Shown in pieces: positions 33,924 through 41,502 of a stretch of DNA of 64,000 bases (the stretch's first letter is position 1; each line of letters opens with the position of its first letter). The position numbers were made by a program, and so were the translations under genes. The stretch is from NCBI GenBank assembly GCA_002452745.1, contig DKFC01000012.1, forward strand, positions 1 through 64,000, given 5' to 3'. The notes under the pieces were generated by a model. The model was not told the origin of the DNA, searched no databases, and saw only the letters and a program-made list of their open reading frames with translations. Source of the DNA: Firmicutes bacterium UBA6806. GTDB taxonomy: Bacteria; Bacillota; Clostridia; Peptostreptococcales; Acidaminobacteraceae.

Positions 33924-33962
33924 GGAATGAAGTTGTAATAAATAAATTGGATAAATATTCAT
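33897..33962 (-). CDS. hisL: Histidine-operon leader peptide
   Basis: A 21-codon frame on the minus strand: MNIYPIYLLQ followed by LHSHHRSGVYH. Four of 21 residues are His (12, 14, 15 and 21), three of them clustered in HSHH. AAAGAGG lies eight bases before the ATG and a promoter ~55 bp upstream. The His codons overlap the proximal strand of the attenuator helix. Such a peptide is the hallmark of ribosome-mediated attenuation of his operons, well known in enterobacteria; Firmicutes more often use T-boxes. Confidence 0.8.
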   Translation of the reverse strand: MNIYPIYLLQLHSHHRSGVYH

Positions 33963-33992
33963 AACAGTAACCTCTTTCGTTTATTGTTCTCT

Positions 33993-34021
33993 ATGTTAAT
34001 CCGATTTAAAGAACTTGTCAA
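33993..34021 (-). promoter_or_regulatory. Promoter of the his operon
   Basis: Minus strand TTGACA (34021-34016), 17-bp spacer, TAACAT (33998-33993). Transcription would start near 33986, about 24 nt before the leader peptide. Confidence 0.65.
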
Positions 34022-34223
34022 CCCCATTGTGTCAAAAAAGAAATATTTTTTTTATTTCAATTGAGATGGGGTTAGTGGGTGGTGAGTTCACATTGTGGCA
34101 ATGTCCGTGAACAGCGGAAAAACATTTTTTTGAATTTATATGTGAATTCTCTTTAGCAGAGCGAACAATCTTTGATATAATCTTGGTGTATATATGAAAT
34201 TTAAATATTTGGGGGAAACACAC

Positions 34224-35597
34224 ATGGTACATCATAAGTGGGGGATTTCGATTGCACTGATTTTCATCGTTAGCATTGTGTTTTGTCTATCAGCTGGCGT
34301 GACACTTTTATATGGTTTTTTGATGACGCTTGCAATAACTTGTATTTTGCTGAAGAAGAACGGAATTCCCATTCGAAAGACGCTTTCGTATGCAGCTGAA
34401 GGGATTGTCAGCATTAGAAGTATTTATTTCGTCATTTTTTTAATTGGAATCAATGTTGCGGTTTGGATTGCATCTGGAATTGTGCCAACGATGATTTATT
34501 ATGGTTTTTCCATCGTCAATCACGTGAACTTTATCCTCTTTGCTTTTTTGGTGACGGGCATTTTTGCGCTATTTATTGGAACGGGCCTTGGAACGCTGAG
34601 TACAATTGGCGTGGCTATTTTCACATTGGGGATCAGTGCGGGAATGCCAAAGGTCTTTCTGTTAGGGGTTATTTTATCGGGAGCATATGTTGCCGATAGG
34701 CTGTCTCCGATTTCAGCACTGGTTAACTTCACACTTGAAACCGTGGGTGTTTCTTTTAAATCCTATTTTAAAAAGACTTTAAGACAGATGTTCCCAGCGA
34801 TTTTAATAACGGGAATCATTTATTTTTTGATGAGTGCCAATATAGAGTCTAAGCTCACCGATTCAGCCATAGAGAGCTATAAGCAGATTCTCTCAAGTGC
34901 CTTTGTGATTTCGCCTTGGTTTTTCTTAGTGCCAATTGGAGTATTGGTTCTGTCACTACTTGGACTTAAATCCAATAAAACACTTGGATTTGGAGTGCTG
35001 ACAAGTGTTTTAATTGCTTTACTGGTACAACATGTTGGCCTCTTTGAACTAATTGGATTCATGTTAAATGGCTACCAGACGGATAACCAAGCAGACTTGA
35101 TCCAATCACTTCAAATTGGCGGTGCTGTTTCCATGATTGAGGTGGTCTTTATTGTCATGGGGGGCATTTCCATGAGCACTATTTTTGAAAAATGCGGATG
35201 GATTGAGCCACTGGTTGGTTTTGTAACCAAGAATTCCAAGAGCAAGGCCGCACTTTATCTGAGAACGAGTGTGTTGAGTACAGGGCTGGATGCGCTCACC
35301 TGCGACCAGACAGTGGGGATTATCATCCCTGGTAGAAACCTTAAAAAAGTGTTTGCAGAACACGGACTGGAGGATGCTGATCTCGCTGCTCTAATTGCAA
35401 ATTCTGGGACGGCACTGGCACCGCTGATGCCTTGGAATGTAAACGCCATTATCATTTTGGCCATCACTGCTGTTCCAGCCACACAGTTTGCACCTTTTAT
35501 GCTGCTGAACACAGTTTCAATTGTCTGGATTATCTTAGAAGCCTTTCTCTCGGATAAATTTAGATCAAGTGCTGAACCCGAGCAGATAAAAGCGTGA
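34224..35597 (+). CDS. nhaC: Na+/H+ antiporter, NhaC family
   Basis: A 457-residue integral membrane protein with about 11-12 hydrophobic segments. Family features include FIGTGLGTLSTIGVAIFTLG, LSGAYVADRLSPISALVNFTLETVGV (the conserved GDK/SPxS-like region) and late LDALTCDQTVGIIIPGRN with ALIANSGTALAPLMPWN. It should exchange Na+ for H+; some homologues exchange other solutes. ATG 34224 follows GGGGGAA; an upstream ATG at 34194 has no ribosome binding site. Transcribed alone. Confidence 0.88.
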   Translation: MVHHKWGISIALIFIVSIVFCLSAGVTLLYGFLMTLAITCILLKKNGIPIRKTLSYAAEGIVSIRSIYFVIFLIGINVAVWIASGIVPTMIYYGFSIVNHVNFILFAFLVTGIFALFIGTGLGTLSTIGVAIFTLGISAGMPKVFLLGVILSGAYVADRLSPISALVNFTLETVGVSFKSYFKKTLRQMFPAILITGIIYFLMSANIESKLTDSAIESYKQILSSAFVISPWFFLVPIGVLVLSLLGLKSNKTLGFGVLTSVLIALLVQHVGLFELIGFMLNGYQTDNQADLIQSLQIGGAVSMIEVVFIVMGGISMSTIFEKCGWIEPLVGFVTKNSKSKAALYLRTSVLSTGLDALTCDQTVGIIIPGRNLKKVFAEHGLEDADLAALIANSGTALAPLMPWNVNAIIILAITAVPATQFAPFMLLNTVSIVWIILEAFLSDKFRSSAEPEQIKA

Positions 35598-35616
35598 CAC
35601 TTCAAATAAATTTCGA

Positions 35617-35660
35617 CACTTTACCCATGGATATTCTACCCATAGGTGAAGTTTTTTTTT
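35617..35660 (+). terminator. Terminator after nhaC
   Basis: Imperfect stem ACTTTACCCATGG / CCCATAGGTGAAGT followed by nine T. Confidence 0.6.
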
Positions 35661-35676
35661 ATAAATTTTAAAATCC

Positions 35677-35703
35677 TCAAACTTTTTAAAAGGGGTATTC
35701 GTC
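35677..35703 (+). promoter_or_regulatory. Candidate ECF-sigma autoregulatory promoter
   Basis: TCAAACTTTTT (-35, AAC core at 35680-35682), 17-bp spacer, CGTC (-10, 35700-35703), 42 bp before the sigma gene. The AAC/CGTC pair is the signature of promoters read by Bacillus ECF factors such as SigV and SigW, suggesting the sigma factor drives its own operon. Confidence 0.6.
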
Positions 35704-35744
35704 TTATAGATGTATGCATACAACAAGAAAAACAGGAGTACAGG

Positions 35745-36233
35745 ATGAAATCTCATTATATCAAAATAGAAACATTCATCAGGGAGAATGGGCCTTCGAT
35801 GTATAGAATGGCGTTCAGTTATATGAAAAATGAGCAGGACGCAATGGACGTGGTTCAAGACAGTATTGTCAAAGCACTCAGAAATGGAGCGACGTTGACT
35901 TCTGAAGAACAGCTAAAAAGCTGGCTTTATAAGATTCTCATCAACACAGCGGTGGATAAACTCCGACGTGATAAGCGAATCGAGATTGTAAACCCAGAGG
36001 CCTTTGATGAGCTCATCTCAGATGCAGATGAACCCTTTGAGTTTAGTGAACTCGAAGAGGCTGTCGATGGACTGCCACTTATGTATAAGCACATAATCAT
36101 ACTCAGATTTTATCAAGATATGAAACTCGAGACGATTTCCGAGGTATTAGATGTTAATCTGAGTACTGTTAAAACCAGGCTATACAAGGCTTTAAACCTT
36201 TTGAAAAGAACTGTAGAGGAGACTGAGCTATGA
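35745..36233 (+). CDS. ECF sigma factor, SigV-like
   Basis: A 162-residue ECF sigma factor starting at ATG 35745 (CAGGAG seven bases upstream); the open frame extends upstream without a ribosome binding site. Region 2 includes MYRMAFSYMKNEQDAMDVVQDSIVKALRN, and region 4 the helix-turn-helix DMKLETISEVLDVNLSTVKTRLYKAL. Its stop overlaps the start of the anti-sigma gene by four bases. By comparison with Bacillus SigV-RsiV it may respond to lysozyme or other wall damage; that is inference from the partner. Confidence 0.9.
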   Translation: MKSHYIKIETFIRENGPSMYRMAFSYMKNEQDAMDVVQDSIVKALRNGATLTSEEQLKSWLYKILINTAVDKLRRDKRIEIVNPEAFDELISDADEPFEFSELEEAVDGLPLMYKHIIILRFYQDMKLETISEVLDVNLSTVKTRLYKALNLLKRTVEETEL

Positions 36234-37207
36234 AAGATAAATCAAAGGATAAAATGGATGGGGAACAGTTGATAAGGTCAAATCAACAAGAAGAGCACGG
36301 ACAGGAAATTGTAAATGAAGATATGATGAAATATAAAATCACAAACTATATGGAGTCTGTGGAAGTGCCAGAATCCCTTTCAGAGGTTATAGAGAACACG
36401 CTTTTGACAGAGCGCAAAAGACGGAAAGTTCGACCGTTTATCAAGAGCTTTTCAGGGTTTGCGGCGGGATTTCTGATTTTAGTGGTCTCTTTAAACACCA
36501 GTCAGTCATTTGCAGCAAGCATGCAAAATATACCGATTATTGGATCAATTGTGGAGGTGTTGACATTTAGAGTCTATGAAGTGGAAACGGAGAATTATCA
36601 TGCGGATATCGTTGCACCACAAATTGAGGGACTTGAAAATTCTAAACTTGAAGCGACGATCAATAATCTGTATTTGTCTGAAAGTGAATCACTCTATGAA
36701 CAGTTTGAAGCAGATATGGCGGAACTTGAGGCAAATGGCGGCGGACATCTGGGGGTTGACAGTGGATATGAAATCAAAACCGACACAGATCAGCTGCTGT
36801 CAATTGGAAGATATGTGGTCAACACGGTGGGTTCTTCTTCCACTATCATGCATTATGACACCATCGACAAGGAGAACGGTCTTTTGTTGACACTTCCAAG
36901 TCTCTTTTCAAGCGATGCGTACATTCAGGTTATCAGCGACAACATCAAGCGGCAAATGGTGGATCAAATGAAAAACTCAGAAGATCAAAATGGCGACCCT
37001 GAAAAAATTTACTGGGTCGGAGAGGGTGAGATTGAAGGGTTTAAAACCATTGCACCCGATCAAAACTTTTACATCACAGATAAAGGGACTTTAGTGATCT
37101 CATTTGATAAGTATGAGGTTGCACCGGGCTATATGGGAATATGTGAGTTTGAAATCCCATCAAATGTGCTTGTTGACTTGCTTGTAAGCAATCGGTATAT
37201 ACATTAG
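36230..37207 (+). CDS. RsiV-like anti-sigma factor with DUF3298
   Basis: A 325-residue membrane anti-sigma factor. The N-terminal ~85 residues are cytoplasmic, with an acidic sigma-binding part and a basic patch (ERKRRKVRPF). One transmembrane helix (about 87-103) precedes an external region containing a PdaC/DUF3298-type domain (LTLPSLFSSDAYIQVISDNIKRQM ... FYITDKGTLVISFDKYEVAPGYMG). In Bacillus RsiV this domain binds lysozyme, triggering proteolysis and sigma release. Translationally coupled to the sigma gene. Confidence 0.87.
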   Translation: MKDKSKDKMDGEQLIRSNQQEEHGQEIVNEDMMKYKITNYMESVEVPESLSEVIENTLLTERKRRKVRPFIKSFSGFAAGFLILVVSLNTSQSFAASMQNIPIIGSIVEVLTFRVYEVETENYHADIVAPQIEGLENSKLEATINNLYLSESESLYEQFEADMAELEANGGGHLGVDSGYEIKTDTDQLLSIGRYVVNTVGSSSTIMHYDTIDKENGLLLTLPSLFSSDAYIQVISDNIKRQMVDQMKNSEDQNGDPEKIYWVGEGEIEGFKTIAPDQNFYITDKGTLVISFDKYEVAPGYMGICEFEIPSNVLVDLLVSNRYIH

Positions 37208-37263
37208 AACAGACGAGAGAGGGGTGGAAGGTAAATAAATATTAAAAACTTTTAACAAAATCC

Positions 37264-37293
37264 TTGACAGTGAATTTGTGAATTTGTTATAAT
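37264..37293 (+). promoter_or_regulatory. Promoter of the ilv operon
   Basis: TTGACA (37264-37269), 18-bp spacer, TATAAT (37288-37293), directly before the T-box leader. Confidence 0.75.
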
Positions 37294-37320
37294 CCTATTC
37301 AATATAAAGTAACAGTTTTG

Positions 37321-37618
37321 AAGGCTCACAAGCTATGAAGGAGAAAAAAGGGTTTATGCGTTTGTTATAGAAAGCCGGCGTTTGATGGGAGTCGGTACAA
37401 CCTTGACCTATAACTCACTCCTGAGCTGCATGTCTGAAAGGGTAGTAGGAGATGCCGGGTTGTCCCGTTATAGACAGATTGACAGGAGTGGTGTTTGCTT
37501 TAGCATGCAGTTTTACCTGTTGATATGAGAGGTTTCAAAGTTGAGACAAATAAGGTGGTAACGCGAGGAGAAGTCCCCGTCCTTATAGGTAATATCCTAT
37601 GAGGACGGGGTTTTATTT
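37321..37618 (+). ncRNA. T-box leader of ilvNB
   Basis: The T-box sequence AAGGTGGTAACGCG (37552-37565) and the terminator CCCCGTCC...GGACGGGG plus T-run (37575-37618) are unmistakable. Stem I starts near GAAGGAG (37338-37344). Its basal GGAG pairs with CTCC (37418-37421), which places CTC (37414-37416, a Leu codon) where the specifier is expected. The specifier call is tentative. Uncharged tRNA should stabilise the antiterminator and allow ilvNB expression. Confidence 0.9.
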
Positions 37619-37619
37619 T

Positions 37620-37680
37620 ACGCCATTGCATAGGCAATCCATCAAAAACCGTGGACTCGATGTCTGACTTTTTATTTTAC
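37620..37680. repeat. Diverged copy of the 61-bp repeat
   Basis: CGCCATTGC..GGCAATCC, AAAAACCGTGGACTCGATG and a T-rich end match the order and much of the sequence of the 61-bp units at 11771-11918. It sits between the T-box terminator and ilvN. Confidence 0.65.
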
Positions 37681-37748
37681 GTTATGACTGAAAGATAATG
37701 GGGCAGGTTTGATGTGAGAGGTGTAGATCATGAGGTATGGAGGCGTGT

Positions 37749-38231
37749 ATGAATCAATATGTGTTGTCAGTTATCGTGGAAAATGAACCTGGAATTTTGA
37801 GCCGAGTGGCTGGCCTTTTCAGCAGACGCGGTTATAATATCAAAAGCCTTTCGGTTGGCGAAACAGAAGACCCTAAAATTTCTAGAATGACCATTGTTGT
37901 GGTGGGGGATTCACAAATTGTAGAGCAGATAAAAAAGCAGCTTCAAAAGCTGATTGACGTCATCAAAATTTATGAACTTGAACCAGAGTATTCCGTCTAT
38001 AGAGAGTTGGCGCTTGTGAAAGTGGCGGCAAGTGAGGCCAATAGACCTTCGATTCTGGAAGTGGTGGAGATTTTTAGAGGGAAAGTGATAGACATTGCCA
38101 GTGAAAGCCTCACGGTGGAACTGACTGGTGATCAGCATAAAATCAATGCTTTTGTGGACTTGATGAAGGCCTATGGTGTCAGCGAAATGGCTAGAACGGG
38201 TGTAACAGGGCTTGCAAGATTTAATCCGTGA
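37749..38231 (+). CDS. ilvN: Acetolactate synthase small (regulatory) subunit
   Basis: A 160-residue ACT-domain subunit that confers valine feedback on IlvB. It opens YVLSVIVENEPGILSRVAGLFSRRGYNI, then has DVIKIYELEPEYSVYRELALVKV and ends GVTGLARFNP. ATG 37749 is chosen because GGAGG (37739-37743) lies five bases upstream; an ATG at 37737 overlaps that site. The gene precedes ilvB, the reverse of the common ilvB-ilvN order. Controlled by the T-box leader. Confidence 0.94.
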   Translation: MNQYVLSVIVENEPGILSRVAGLFSRRGYNIKSLSVGETEDPKISRMTIVVVGDSQIVEQIKKQLQKLIDVIKIYELEPEYSVYRELALVKVAASEANRPSILEVVEIFRGKVIDIASESLTVELTGDQHKINAFVDLMKAYGVSEMARTGVTGLARFNP

Positions 38232-38255
38232 CAGATAGATTGAGGAGTGAAGCAT

Positions 38256-39881
38256 ATGAATGTAGCAGAAGCAGTTATCAAGTGTCTTGAAAATGAAGGT
38301 GTCAGTACGGTGTTCGGATATCCGGGAGGAGCGATTTTACCCATCTATGAGGCGTTGAGACACTCAACAATTAGGCATGTCCTAGTTCGAAATGAACAGT
38401 CGTCAGTTCACATGGCCAGTGGGTATGCCAGAGAGTCAAAACATGTGGGGGTCTGCATATCCACCTCAGGCCCAGGGGCTACCAATATGATTACGGGAAT
38501 TGCAACGGCGTATATGGACTCAATTCCGCTGATTGCCATAACAGGACAGGTCAGGCGGGATTATATTGGAAAAGATGTCTTTCAGGAAGCGGATATCGTC
38601 GGTGCTACTGAACCCTTTACCAAACACAATTTTTTGGTGACAAAGGCTGAAGATATCCCCATGATTATGGCAAAAGCCATAAAAATTGCAACAACAGGTA
38701 GAATGGGTCCTGTATTGATAGATATTCCAAAAGACATACAAATGGAGAGTATTGAATTTAAGACGATAAAAGAGGTTGAAATTGCTGGATATAACCCTAC
38801 TGTGGTGGGGCATACGGGACAGTTAAAGCGGATTATCAGGCGTATAAAATCGGCACAGTCTCCTGTGATTATTGCAGGAGGAGGGGTTGTGCTGGCAGAT
38901 GCGAAGGCAGAACTCGCCAAACTATCTGAAATTAGGAAGATTCCGGTGATTCATACACTCATGGGGATTGGTGGATTTCCAATGAATTCAGCAACTTATG
39001 TAGGCATAATCGGCTATCATGGAGATGAAATCTGTGAACGCATTGTTCAGAGGGCTGATCTGATTATCATCGTTGGGGCACGGATGTCAGATCGTGCTAC
39101 TAAGAACTTCAGTTTAATCAGACCCGAAGCGGATATTGTGCATATAGACATTGACCCATCTGAGATTGGCAAAATAGTCAACTATCAGATTCCGATTGTA
39201 GGAGATGCCAAGATCATTTTGAACGACATACTAGAGAAACTAACTGCATTTGAAGGGGCTTGCTGGGCTCAGGAGTGGCTTGACGAAGCTAAGAAGACTT
39301 ATCAGATTGATTTAAATTATGAGGAAACCGAGGGCGTCTGTCCTAGGATGTTTTTAAAAGCACTTTCCAATCAACTGTCACCTGATGCGGTGATTGCAGC
39401 AGATGTCGGTCAAAATCAAATTTGGACGGCAAAGCACATCCAGTATGAAAATGATCGAAAATTTTTGAGTTCTGGTGGACTTGGCACCATGGGCTATAGT
39501 CTATCTGCGGCAATCGGCGCAAAGATGGCCTCTCCTGAAAGAACTGTCGTTGCAGTTATGGGAGATGCTGGAATTCAAATGCTGTTAGGTGAACTTGGAA
39601 CTCTATCAGAGATAGGGCATAAAGTCATTGTCGTAATTTTGAACAACAATTTGCTCGGCATGGTAAGAGAGTTACAAGACAATGCTTATGGCTCAAAGAG
39701 CCACTTTGGAATCCATTTTTCTATATCACCAGATTTCGTCAAAATCGGTGAAGGCTATAGCATAAGTGGATGCGTAGTAAAATCAAATCATGAAATACCA
39801 TCGGCAATTGAGGCGGCATTAACTGCTAAGGGATCATTTATAATTGATTGTAGAGTGGATGCCGCTGCCGATTCTCTTTAA
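38256..39881 (+). CDS. ilvB: Acetolactate synthase large (catalytic) subunit
   Basis: A 541-residue TPP enzyme making acetolactate or acetohydroxybutyrate for Val, Leu and Ile. The catalytic Glu is in VLVRNEQSSVHMASGYAR, the first motif is VFGYPGGAILPIYEAL, and the TPP/Mg motif is VMGDAGIQMLLGE...NNNLLGM. The FAD-binding middle domain is present, pointing to the anabolic enzyme. ATG 38256 follows GAGGAG by eight bases; a GTG nine bases earlier is in frame. It is 24 bp after ilvN. No other branched-chain gene follows. Confidence 0.95.
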   Translation: MNVAEAVIKCLENEGVSTVFGYPGGAILPIYEALRHSTIRHVLVRNEQSSVHMASGYARESKHVGVCISTSGPGATNMITGIATAYMDSIPLIAITGQVRRDYIGKDVFQEADIVGATEPFTKHNFLVTKAEDIPMIMAKAIKIATTGRMGPVLIDIPKDIQMESIEFKTIKEVEIAGYNPTVVGHTGQLKRIIRRIKSAQSPVIIAGGGVVLADAKAELAKLSEIRKIPVIHTLMGIGGFPMNSATYVGIIGYHGDEICERIVQRADLIIIVGARMSDRATKNFSLIRPEADIVHIDIDPSEIGKIVNYQIPIVGDAKIILNDILEKLTAFEGACWAQEWLDEAKKTYQIDLNYEETEGVCPRMFLKALSNQLSPDAVIAADVGQNQIWTAKHIQYENDRKFLSSGGLGTMGYSLSAAIGAKMASPERTVVAVMGDAGIQMLLGELGTLSEIGHKVIVVILNNNLLGMVRELQDNAYGSKSHFGIHFSISPDFVKIGEGYSISGCVVKSNHEIPSAIEAALTAKGSFIIDCRVDAAADSL

Positions 39882-39908
39882 GTTTATAATATAGTTTATT
39901 GACGCTGA

Positions 39909-39938
39909 AAGCCGGGTGATTACACCCGGCTTAAGTTT
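39909..39938 (+). terminator. Terminator of ilvNB
   Basis: Perfect 10-bp stem AAGCCGGGTG / CACCCGGCTT, four-nt loop, then AAGTTTT. Confidence 0.8.
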
Positions 39939-39971
39939 TATAAAGAATTTATAAACAAACCCCCCCACGCG

Positions 39972-40030
39972 TTGACTTTTAAAGGAATGACTCGTATACT
40001 ACGAATATCAAATAGTTTGAAAATCAAAAT
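39972..40030 (+). promoter_or_regulatory. Promoter and FabT-type operator
   Basis: TTGACT (39972-39977), 17-bp spacer, TATACT (39995-40000), then the palindrome AGTTTGAAAATCAAAAT (40014-40030). It matches the FabT-box pattern TTTGA-n3-TCAAA reported in streptococci and would suit autorepression by the next gene. Confidence 0.65.
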
Positions 40031-40062
40031 ATTATAATTAAAATAAGGAAGAAGGAAGTGCC

Positions 40063-40521
40063 ATGCAACCCAAGGAAGAGGTTTTAAACGTTTTACTGGT
40101 TGAGCTCTTTAACAATATCACCAACATAGAAGAAAAAGCGCTCAGAACGGAGTCGTTTGAAAATCTGTCCATGACGGAATTTCATGTGATAGCGGCAATT
40201 GGCGTTGGCAACCCTCTAAAGATGTCAGACATTGCACCTAAACTTGGGGTGACTGTTGGAACGCTCACCATTGCAGTTAACAATCTGCTTAAAAAAGGCT
40301 ATGTTGCACGTCATAGAAGTGAAACAGACAGACGGGTTGTCTATATATCGCTGACAGAGTCAGGGGTAAGAGCCTATAATCATCACGAGTCCTTTCACAA
40401 GGAAATGATTGATTTCACCTTAAAAGCACTGACAGAAGCGGAGAGCGAAGTTTTAGCCAAAGCACTGCTGAAGGTCATCAAGTACTTTAAAGAGAGATAT
40501 GAGACAAGGATAGAGCAGTAA
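40063..40521 (+). CDS. fabT: MarR-family regulator, FabT-like
   Basis: A 152-residue winged-helix repressor. NLSMTEFHVIAAIGVG, KMSDIAPKLGVTVGTLTIAVNNLLKKGYV and RHRSETDRRVVYISLT closely follow FabT, the acyl-ACP-dependent repressor of fatty-acid synthesis. A FabT-like box lies in its promoter. The fab genes are not in this window; the neighbouring gene encodes a fatty-acid-binding DegV protein, which fits control of lipid metabolism. Start ATG 40063 follows GGAAGAAGGAAG. Confidence 0.82.
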   Translation: MQPKEEVLNVLLVELFNNITNIEEKALRTESFENLSMTEFHVIAAIGVGNPLKMSDIAPKLGVTVGTLTIAVNNLLKKGYVARHRSETDRRVVYISLTESGVRAYNHHESFHKEMIDFTLKALTEAESEVLAKALLKVIKYFKERYETRIEQ

Positions 40522-40571
40522 ATGAAGTGTGTTTTAGATAGAACTATAAGGGATAGAAAAGCAACTATATA

Positions 40572-40610
40572 AAAGTAGATTTAAAGAAGGCTAAAGTAGA
40601 TTTAAAGAAG
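40572..40610. repeat. Short tandem direct repeat
   Basis: The 18-mer AAAGTAGATTTAAAGAAG occurs twice, 21 bp apart, immediately before the degV start. It may reflect slippage and has no obvious role. Confidence 0.6.
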
Positions 40611-40631
40611 CATGAGGATAGGAGATTTATA

Positions 40632-41474
40632 ATGAGGATAACATTGATAACGGATAGCACCTGTGATTTATCACCAAAGGCATTGGAAGAGCAAGGCGTT
40701 TTATTTGCACCATTAAAAGTGCTCTTTGGCGATGAAGAATACATCGATAAAATCAGTTTGAGCAATTCTGAGTTTTATGAAAAGATGAAGCAATCGGTAG
40801 AACTGCCAACAACGTCACAAGTGAACCCAAATGAATTCCATGAACTGTTTACTCAAGAACTGGAAAAGGGAAACGAAGTAATTGGCCTGTTTATTTCCAG
40901 TGATTTAAGTGGCACGTATAATTCCGCCATGATTGCAAAAGACATGATTGAAAATGATAAAATTCATATTATAGACAGTAGAACCACCAGTTTTTCTTTA
41001 GCTTTGATGATTTACCTAGTCAGTGATTGGATTCGAAATGGCCTGTCAGTTCAAGAGATTGAAAGCAAGCTGACCCCTCTCATTGAAAAAGCGCAACTCT
41101 TCGGCATGTTGGACAATCTCGAAAATTTGAAGAAGGGCGGAAGGCTTTCTTCGGGTACGGCTATGATCGGTAAAATGCTCAACTTAAAGCCTATTATTGA
41201 AGTGAAAAATGGCATCGTCGAAATGGCAAACAAAGTCAGAGGCAGCCGAAAGGGGATGGCTTGGATGATCGAACAGCTCAAACAAGATTACCCATCTGGG
41301 TCAATCCCAGAACTGGCCCTTGCGCATGCGAATGATTTCGAGAAGTTACAAGAATTTAAAGCACTCCTGTTGGAATCTTTAGAAATTGAAAGAATCTACG
41401 AAATCGAAATTGGCTCAGTTGTAGGGACTCACACAGGTGAAGGGGTCGTGGGTGTGGCTTATTTTAGGCCTTAG
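40632..41474 (+). CDS. fakB: DegV/FakB family fatty-acid-binding protein
   Basis: A 280-residue two-domain protein that binds a fatty acid for phosphorylation by FakA, letting the cell use external fatty acids. Conserved segments: ITLITDSTCDLSP at the N-terminus, ELPTTSQVNPNEF, ISSDLSGTYNSA, IIDSRTTSF, and the C-terminal LENLKKGGRLSSGTAMIGKMLNLKPI. The lipid-contacting SxxSGT and TxSxV motifs are present. It follows the FabT-like gene by 110 bp. No fakA is nearby. Confidence 0.85.
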   Translation: MRITLITDSTCDLSPKALEEQGVLFAPLKVLFGDEEYIDKISLSNSEFYEKMKQSVELPTTSQVNPNEFHELFTQELEKGNEVIGLFISSDLSGTYNSAMIAKDMIENDKIHIIDSRTTSFSLALMIYLVSDWIRNGLSVQEIESKLTPLIEKAQLFGMLDNLENLKKGGRLSSGTAMIGKMLNLKPIIEVKNGIVEMANKVRGSRKGMAWMIEQLKQDYPSGSIPELALAHANDFEKLQEFKALLLESLEIERIYEIEIGSVVGTHTGEGVVGVAYFRP

Positions 41475-41502
41475 CTTGCCTTTGATCTTCATTAGACGAA
41501 TT

